From assembly GCF_025452195.1 (NCBI RefSeq), contig NZ_CP104973.1:3809774-3873773 (forward strand): a DNA stretch of 64,000 nucleotides, given 5' to 3'. Shown piece by piece: positions 59,554 through 64,000 of the stretch. The notes under the pieces are model-generated. The model saw only the letters and a program-made list of their open reading frames with translations. It searched no databases and had not been told where the DNA came from. Each line of letters opens with the position of its first letter. The stretch's first letter is position 1. Made by a program: the position numbers and the translations under genes. Source of the DNA: Phyllobacterium zundukense (lineage in GTDB: Bacteria > Pseudomonadota > Alphaproteobacteria > Rhizobiales > Rhizobiaceae).

Positions 59554-59579
59554 TTCTTGCCAAATTCTTGCCAAATGTT
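59554..59579. repeat. attR: 26 bp direct repeat, right element end
   Basis: Identical in all 26 bases to the left copy at 48992-49017 (TTCTTGCCAAA twice, then TGTT). The base before (A here, T at left) and after (A here, C at left) differ, marking the core limits. Confidence 0.9.
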
Positions 59580-59703
59580 AATCACGTCTCCCCTACCCTT
59601 TTGAACTCATTGGTAGAACCGCAATTCCGAAATAGTTTTGCCACAAATGAAAGCTCTAACTGCACCACTGCCCGGACACAGATTTGATAAAAGAGGAAAT
59701 CAA

Positions 59704-59958
59704 ATGCGCTTCATCGTAGCAACGTTCATGTTCATCGCCTCCCTGCTTCCGGTCGGTGCTCTTGCGGACGACGCGCAGGGTACAATCACCAAGATCGATG
59801 AAGACAATTCGACCATTACCCTCGACGATGGCAAAGTCTATAAATTGCCGGGCGAATTCGACCTGAGCGTTATCGAGCAGGGTATGAAGGTTACGTTGAT
59901 GTTCGACGTGGTCAACAAGGAACGTTTCATTACCGACATCGAAGAGACCACGGAATAG
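59704..59958 (+). CDS. Periplasmic DUF1344-like protein
   Basis: 84 residues from ATG 59704, RBS AGAGGAAA. A signal peptide (MRFIVATFMFIASLLPVGALA) is followed by a short beta domain with GTITKIDEDNSTITLDDGKVYKLPGEFDLSVIEQGMKVTLMFDV, the DUF1344 pattern common in Hyphomicrobiales. Function unknown. It converges with the phosphatase gene, the two stop codons being adjacent. An ATG at 59638 gives a longer frame without a signal-peptide start and is not preferred. Confidence 0.85.
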   Translation: MRFIVATFMFIASLLPVGALADDAQGTITKIDEDNSTITLDDGKVYKLPGEFDLSVIEQGMKVTLMFDVVNKERFITDIEETTE

Positions 59959-60555
59959 CTACAGCCAGGTAAGGTGACCATTCTCCAGACGCAGAAGTCG
60001 ATCCTGTGTGATAAGAAGATTGGCGGCATCGTGGCCGTCCAGTTTCTCCACCATGCGGAAGATTGTCCTCAGGCAGCCGCCATGGGTTACGCATACCGTG
60101 GGTTCTTCTACCTCGGCTAACCAACTCGCAACACGGACACTCAATGCCGCATAGCTCTCGGCGGTATGCCCCGGTGGGACGAAATTCCACTTGTCCCGCC
60201 CGCGTGCTTCTACAAGCTCCGGCGTCTTGGCTGCGATGTCTTCAATCATGAAGCCCTGCCAATCTCCGAAACTCACTTCCATCAGGCGTGGATCCGTATG
60301 ATAGTTCCTGGGATCGAGACCCATCCGGGTGCGGATTCGCTCCATTGTATCGCGCGTGCGCCGCAAAGGGCTGGCAACGAAATCGAAGCCCGCTCCATCG
60401 CCGATCAATGATTTCAGCAGATCACCGTTACGATCGGCCTGGGCACGGCCGCGCGAGTTGATATCGACATCTGCCTGCCCCTGGATTCGTTCGGCGACGT
60501 TCCAATCCGTCTCGCCATGACGTGAAAAGTAGATCACCGAGCCAGGCAGAATCAC
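59959..60555 (-). CDS. Histidine phosphatase family protein
   Basis: 198 residues. The catalytic motif is YFSRHGETDWNVAERIQGQADVDI with the phospho-accepting His; the partner Arg is in SPLRRTRDTMERIR, and the second His in VCVTHGGCLRTIF. It belongs to the phosphoglycerate mutase-like (GpmB/cobC) branch; the substrate is unknown. It starts 6 bp after fabI ends, so they are probably cotranscribed. Confidence 0.92.
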   Translation of the reverse strand: MILPGSVIYFSRHGETDWNVAERIQGQADVDINSRGRAQADRNGDLLKSLIGDGAGFDFVASPLRRTRDTMERIRTRMGLDPRNYHTDPRLMEVSFGDWQGFMIEDIAAKTPELVEARGRDKWNFVPPGHTAESYAALSVRVASWLAEVEEPTVCVTHGGCLRTIFRMVEKLDGHDAANLLITQDRLLRLENGHLTWL

Positions 60556-60561
60556 GTGAAC

Positions 60562-61380
60562 TCAATCCTTGACGACAGAGATATCCGGTGCGTCGACTGC
60601 TTTCATTCCTACGACATGATAACCGCTATCAGCATGATGTATCTCGCCCGTGACGGAGCGCGATAAGTCAGAAAGGAAATAGAGACCGGCGTCCCCGACT
60701 TCCTCGATCGTCACAGTACGCCGCAGTGGCGCGTTGTACTCGTTCCACTTCAGGATGTAGCGGAAATCACCTATGCCGGAAGCAGCAAGGGTTTTGATCG
60801 GGCCTGCGGAAATCGCGTTGACGCGAATGTTGTCCGGGCCGAGATCGACAGCCAGATATTTGACGCTCGCCTCAAGTGCTGCCTTGGCAACGCCCATGAC
60901 ATTATAGTTCGGCATCACCTTTTCTGCGCCATAATAGGTCAGCGTAAGGATGGAGCCGCCATCGGTCATCAGCTTTTCCGCCCGCTTGGCAACCGCCGTT
61001 AGCGAAAAGACGGATATCAGCATCGTCTTTGTAAAATTGGCTTCCGATGTATCGACGTAGCGACCGGTGAGTTCATCCTTGTCGGAGAAACCGATCGCGT
61101 GGACCAGGAAATCGATCTTGCCCCAGTGCTGCTCGAGCACAGCAAAGCAGGCGTCGATGGTCGACGCATCCGAAACGTCGCAATGCCCGCATAAAAAAGC
61201 GCCAAGCTCCTGTGCGAGCGGCTCGACGCGCTTTTTCAAAGCATCGCCCTGATAGGTAAATGCAAGTTCGGCACCCGCGTCGTGCGCTGCCTTGGCAATG
61301 CCCCAGGCAATCGACCGATTGTTGGCGACACCCATTATAAGGCCGCGTTTACCCTGCATCAAACCAGTTTTGGCGGTCAT
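60562..61380 (-). CDS. fabI: Enoyl-[acyl-carrier-protein] reductase (NADH)
   Basis: 272 residues from ATG 61380, with AAGGG upstream; the family start is MQGKRGLIMGVANNRSIAWGIA. The cofactor loop is GVANNRSIAWG, the active-site pair is seen in LTYYGAEKVMPNYNVMGVAKAALEA (Tyr and Lys, spaced Y-x6-K), and HADSGYHVVGM closes the C-terminal region. It completes each cycle of fatty-acid elongation and is the triclosan target in related enzymes. It is followed directly by the phosphatase gene. Confidence 0.96.
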   Translation of the reverse strand: MTAKTGLMQGKRGLIMGVANNRSIAWGIAKAAHDAGAELAFTYQGDALKKRVEPLAQELGAFLCGHCDVSDASTIDACFAVLEQHWGKIDFLVHAIGFSDKDELTGRYVDTSEANFTKTMLISVFSLTAVAKRAEKLMTDGGSILTLTYYGAEKVMPNYNVMGVAKAALEASVKYLAVDLGPDNIRVNAISAGPIKTLAASGIGDFRYILKWNEYNAPLRRTVTIEEVGDAGLYFLSDLSRSVTGEIHHADSGYHVVGMKAVDAPDISVVKD

Positions 61381-61472
61381 ATACCAACCCTTCATGAGAC
61401 TTATGATTGATGTGGGGTATCGCACAGCCCGCGCCGGGCTTCAAGCGCGGTATCTAATCTGGTTTTGGATTT

Positions 61473-62399
61473 TCAATGACTGGAATCGCGCAAAAAGGCT
61501 TCCAAAGCTGGATCCCCATGTTCTGGCAACATAATGCGGACGTGAGCGAACAGATCGCCATGGCCATCTGGCTTCTTTGGCAAACCCTTGCCTTTCAGCC
61601 GTAAAACCCTGTCGGAACTGGTCCACGGCGCGACTTTGACGGCTACACGACCATTGAGCGTTTCGACTTCCTGCCGCGAACCGAGGGCAGCGTCACTCAA
61701 CGAAACAGGAAGTTCGACATGAAGGTCCCTGCCCTCGACCCGAAATTTCGGATGCGGTTTGAAACGGACTGTGACTAAAGCATCACCTGCGGTGCCGCCA
61801 GGAACAGCTTCTCCCTGTCCCTTCAGGCGAATCGTTTGACCGTTTTCAACCTGTGCGGGCAGTTTGATCGCCAGTCTTTTGCCGTTGGGAAACACTGCTT
61901 CAACCTTTTCGGCGCCACCTGCCTGCTCAAGGCTGATATCGATAGTTGCCTGTAGGTCGGCACCTTTGCGTGGCCCGGCGCGACGCGTGGCCCCGCCGAA
62001 GCCGCCCATGCCACCGGTCTCGCCAAACAGGCTGCTCAATATGTCCTCGGCACCAAGGCCAGATGTGCCGCCGCTACGGAACTCGAAACCGCCCGGACGG
62101 CGACCGCCGCCGAAACCGGCAAACGGGTCGCCGCCGCCGGCGCTCGAGTAACCTTCAAAACCTTGCGGTGCGCGCTGCTTGCCTTCGGCGTCGATCTCGC
62201 CCCGGTCAAACTGGCCGCGACGCTCCTTGTCACCAACGATTTCGTAGGCCTGATTGATTTCGGAGAATTTTGCTTGCGCTTTCGGGTCATCCTGATTCTG
62301 GTCGGGATGATATTTTTTGGCGAGTTTGCGAAACGCCGATTTAATTTCCTCGGGCTTCGCCGACTTGGCGACGCCCAACACGCTATAGGGATCGCGCAT
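61473..62399 (-). CDS. DnaJ-type co-chaperone without zinc finger (CbpA-like)
   Basis: 308 residues. The J domain is [38 protein letters not shown] (HPD tripeptide intact), followed by a Gly/Phe-rich region ([31 protein letters not shown]) and the C-terminal substrate-binding domains ([19 protein letters not shown] and [25 protein letters not shown]). The CxxCxGxG zinc module is absent, which makes it a class II, CbpA-like member rather than main DnaJ. It stimulates DnaK ATPase activity. Confidence 0.93.
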   Translation of the reverse strand: MRDPYSVLGVAKSAKPEEIKSAFRKLAKKYHPDQNQDDPKAQAKFSEINQAYEIVGDKERRGQFDRGEIDAEGKQRAPQGFEGYSSAGGGDPFAGFGGGRRPGGFEFRSGGTSGLGAEDILSSLFGETGGMGGFGGATRRAGPRKGADLQATIDISLEQAGGAEKVEAVFPNGKRLAIKLPAQVENGQTIRLKGQGEAVPGGTAGDALVTVRFKPHPKFRVEGRDLHVELPVSLSDAALGSRQEVETLNGRVAVKVAPWTSSDRVLRLKGKGLPKKPDGHGDLFAHVRIMLPEHGDPALEAFLRDSSH

Positions 62400-62524
62400 G
62401 TGTCTGCCTTTCTTCGCAACGGAGCGAGATGTCTTGGGATTCCGCTGCTATATGCTCACGAATAGGAAGAAATTCCAGAGATTTGAGACGAAAAAGTTGA
62501 AAAATGGCCTAGATTTTTCATCTG

Positions 62525-63016
62525 CTACATAGGCGCGAAGGATTTCAATGTCCACTGCCCACCATTTTGCATGCAGGTCTCGCCCTTGTAAATCATGACC
62601 CCGTCAAATGACTCGCGCGAAGTCTGAAACTCGCGGCAAAGACCGGCGTCGTCTTTCTTTTCAGCAATGGTCGTTATTGTGCCTTGGCTGCCCGTTTCGG
62701 GATTAGACCAGGGAACCGGCTTGTTGCCCCATTGAGTGAAATTCAACGCCGAGACGATGTTGCGCACCGTCAATTGATCGGACGAGCCCTTGGCGTCGAC
62801 AGCTTGTGCAGGTGCGACCGACCCTGTTACCGTTGCCTGGTCTGGAGCCGCTTTCTCGATACTGAAATTCTTCATGGCGCAGCCCGACAACAAGCATAGG
62901 GCAAAACAAACGGCAAAGCCCGGATAGGGCCCGTGCCAATGCTGTTTTTTTGCACCAAATTTCTTGCTATCAGATCGTAGAAACGCCAAACACATATCTC
63001 TCTTTAACAAGGTCAA
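62525..63016 (-). CDS. Putative lipoprotein of the RT0821/Lpp1805 surface-protein type
   Basis: 163 residues from ATG 63016 (or 62995). A hydrophobic stretch ends in the lipobox LLSGC, giving a lipid-anchored protein. The mature part has NIVSALNFTQWGNKPVPWSNPETGSQGTITTI and CREFQTSRESFDGVMIYKGETCMQNGGQWTLKS, the pattern of 17 kDa surface-antigen-like proteins (RT0821/Lpp1805). The function is unknown. The start is uncertain because the leader before the hydrophobic stretch is long. It is divergent from pdxH with 29 bp between. Confidence 0.7.
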   Translation of the reverse strand: MTLLKRDMCLAFLRSDSKKFGAKKQHWHGPYPGFAVCFALCLLSGCAMKNFSIEKAAPDQATVTGSVAPAQAVDAKGSSDQLTVRNIVSALNFTQWGNKPVPWSNPETGSQGTITTIAEKKDDAGLCREFQTSRESFDGVMIYKGETCMQNGGQWTLKSFAPM

Positions 63017-63045
63017 TCCGAAATGACTATGGGACTATGGATTAA

Positions 63046-63657
63046 ATGAAGTTAACAACAGATGACTTCACAGAGAAATCCGAGCCGTTCGCGCTTTTCG
63101 ATGAATGGCTGGCGGAGGCAGGCAAGACCGAGCCCAATGACCCCAATGCTGTAGCGCTGGCAACAGTGGACAACGAAGGATTGCCAGATGTTCGCATGGT
63201 ACTCCTCAAGGGCTTCGATAGCCAAGGCTTTGTTTTTTATACAAATTTCGATAGTCAGAAGGGCCAGGAAATCTTGGGGTCCATGAAAGCGGCAATGTGC
63301 TTTCACTGGAAATCGCTCCGCCGTCAAGTCCGTATCCGCGGTCCGGTCGAGATCGTCAGCAGGGAAGAGGCCGATGCCTACTATGCAACGCGCCCTCGCG
63401 GAAGCCGCATTGGCGCCTGGGCATCGAAACAATCTCGCCCGCTAGAGAGCCGGTTTGCGCTCGAAAAGGCCGTAGCCGAATACACTGCACGTTATGCAAT
63501 CGGTGAAATTCCGCGACCTGACTATTGGTCGGGGTTTCGCATTCGGCCAACGTCCATCGAGTTCTGGCATGACCGGCCATTTCGCTTGCATGACCGGGTG
63601 GTCTTCAGCCGCCTGACGCCGGAAGGCGACTGGGGCAAGACAAGGCTCTATCCTTAG
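63046..63657 (+). CDS. pdxH: Pyridoxamine 5'-phosphate oxidase
   Basis: 203 residues. FMN-dependent oxidation of PNP/PMP to PLP. Signatures are [41 protein letters not shown], the FMN/substrate block [26 protein letters not shown] and the C-terminal [27 protein letters not shown] with the conserved arginines. Length and motifs are standard. It converges with the enoyl-CoA hydratase gene, which ends 2 bp further on. Confidence 0.96.
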   Translation: MKLTTDDFTEKSEPFALFDEWLAEAGKTEPNDPNAVALATVDNEGLPDVRMVLLKGFDSQGFVFYTNFDSQKGQEILGSMKAAMCFHWKSLRRQVRIRGPVEIVSREEADAYYATRPRGSRIGAWASKQSRPLESRFALEKAVAEYTARYAIGEIPRPDYWSGFRIRPTSIEFWHDRPFRLHDRVVFSRLTPEGDWGKTRLYP

Positions 63658-63659
63658 GG

Positions 63660-64000
63660 TCAGCTCTTCTTACGCGTGAGAAAGGCCATCAAAGCATTGC
63701 GCGCCTCCTCCGATTGGAGGCGCTCGGCAAAATGCTTTGCCTCCAGTTTGATACGCTCGACAACGTCTTCCCGCGGCATCCGCAGAAGATAGCGTGAAAT
63801 CTGCATGGCTTCCGGTGGCTTGGCTGCAATCTCGGCCGCCACAGTCAAGACGGTGCTTTCCAGTTCCTCTGTATCGACCAGCTTGTAGACCAGCCCCGCT
63901 TCTTTGGCTTCAACCGCATGCAATCCTTCGCCCATGGCCAGGAAAGCAAAAGCCCTTTGATGGCCCATTAGTGCCGGACCCAGCAAACTGGATCCCGCTT
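63660..64000 (-). CDS. Enoyl-CoA hydratase/isomerase family protein (C-terminal part, cut by window)
   Basis: The 3' 341 bases of a minus-strand gene whose start lies past the window. The visible residues (LMGHQRAFAFLAMGEGLHAVEAKEAGLVYKLVDTEELESTVLTVAAEIAAKPPEAMQISRYLLR) fit the C-terminal half of crotonase-fold proteins, including the GLV..VV hinge and the helical end. The catalytic glutamates would be upstream, so activity cannot be judged. Family membership is firm, substrate unknown. Confidence 0.85.
   Translation of the reverse strand, partial: AGSSLLGPALMGHQRAFAFLAMGEGLHAVEAKEAGLVYKLVDTEELESTVLTVAAEIAAKPPEAMQISRYLLRMPREDVVERIKLEAKHFAERLQSEEARNALMAFLTRKKS

Larger units (their letters stand above)
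48992..59579. mobile_element. 10.6 kb integrated phage-like element with capsid and tape measure but no terminase or portal
   Basis: Bounded by perfect 26 bp direct repeats (attL 48992-49017, attR 59554-59579), with a tyrosine integrase 15 bp inside attL. Content in order: integrase, zinc-ribbon protein, excisionase-like HTH, replication-type HTH with internal palindromes, three small proteins, a hairpin-rich gap, major capsid, two coiled-coil proteins, tape measure, DUF1232 protein, small HTH and a small unknown protein. No terminase, portal, protease, tail tube or baseplate gene is recognised. The insertion lies between aroC and a DUF1344 gene, not in a tRNA. Interpreted as a satellite-like element or a decayed prophage. 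Confidence 0.85.

Overview
The window looks like chromosome of an alphaproteobacterium of the order Hyphomicrobiales (Rhizobiales), probably near Brucella/Ochrobactrum, Phyllobacterium or Mesorhizobium. The evidence is a CcrM-type cell-cycle DNA methyltransferase, an aa3 oxidase cluster in the order ctaC-ctaD-ctaB-small gene-ctaG-ctaE-DUF983-SURF1, an IalB-family protein, lone Smc and PpdK genes in alphaproteobacterial arrangement, and dispersed RIME-like intergenic repeats. The genus is an inference from gene content only.

Layout. 1-2813: two surface or cell-envelope genes on the minus strand, a GH31 glycosidase lipoprotein with a collagen-like stalk and a polysaccharide deacetylase, each broken by a single-base frameshift. 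2912-10607: ppdK, smc, a DsbA-like thioredoxin-fold protein and a DUF721 protein. 10637-12973: a two-gene surface-polysaccharide module (UDP-glucuronate epimerase-like, O-antigen ligase-like). 13060-17696: mutY, two HAD phosphatases, ccrM and a lipoprotein, with RIME-like repeats between genes. 17987-24213: thrC, an M16 peptidase, a GNAT acetyltransferase and a membrane GGDEF/EAL protein whose GGDEF motif is degenerate. 24397-27392: YqgE, a DsbD alpha-like periplasmic protein, a Prx5 peroxiredoxin and a gene-poor 850 bp with a perfect 47 bp inverted repeat. 27393-36482: one long minus-strand run from cytochrome oxidase to SURF1, ispH, thrB and rnhA. 36840-48767: ialB, tldD, RNA methyltransferases, dxs (frameshifted), pirin, xseB, a deacetylase-fold hydrolase, a Met/Cys-type PLP enzyme, ribBA and aroC. 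59704-64000: a DUF1344 protein, a histidine phosphatase, fabI, a DnaJ-type chaperone, a lipoprotein, pdxH and an enoyl-CoA hydratase that runs off the window.

The most unusual region is 48992-59579, a 10.6 kb integrated element bounded by perfect 26 bp direct repeats (attL/attR). It carries a tyrosine integrase coupled to a zinc-ribbon protein, an excisionase-like HTH protein, a replication-type HTH protein whose own coding sequence holds G-tract palindromes resembling an embedded origin, three small unknown proteins, a hairpin-rich noncoding stretch, an HK97-like major capsid protein, two small coiled-coil proteins and a long tape measure with an M15 peptidase-like insert. No terminase, portal, protease or tail tube was recognised. 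It is therefore either a remnant prophage or a minimal phage-satellite-like element that borrows a helper's packaging machinery.

Three otherwise normal genes (GH31, deacetylase, dxs) have single-base indels. Because dxs is normally essential where the MEP pathway is used, and the MEP gene ispH is also here, base-level sequence error should be considered before calling any of them a pseudogene.
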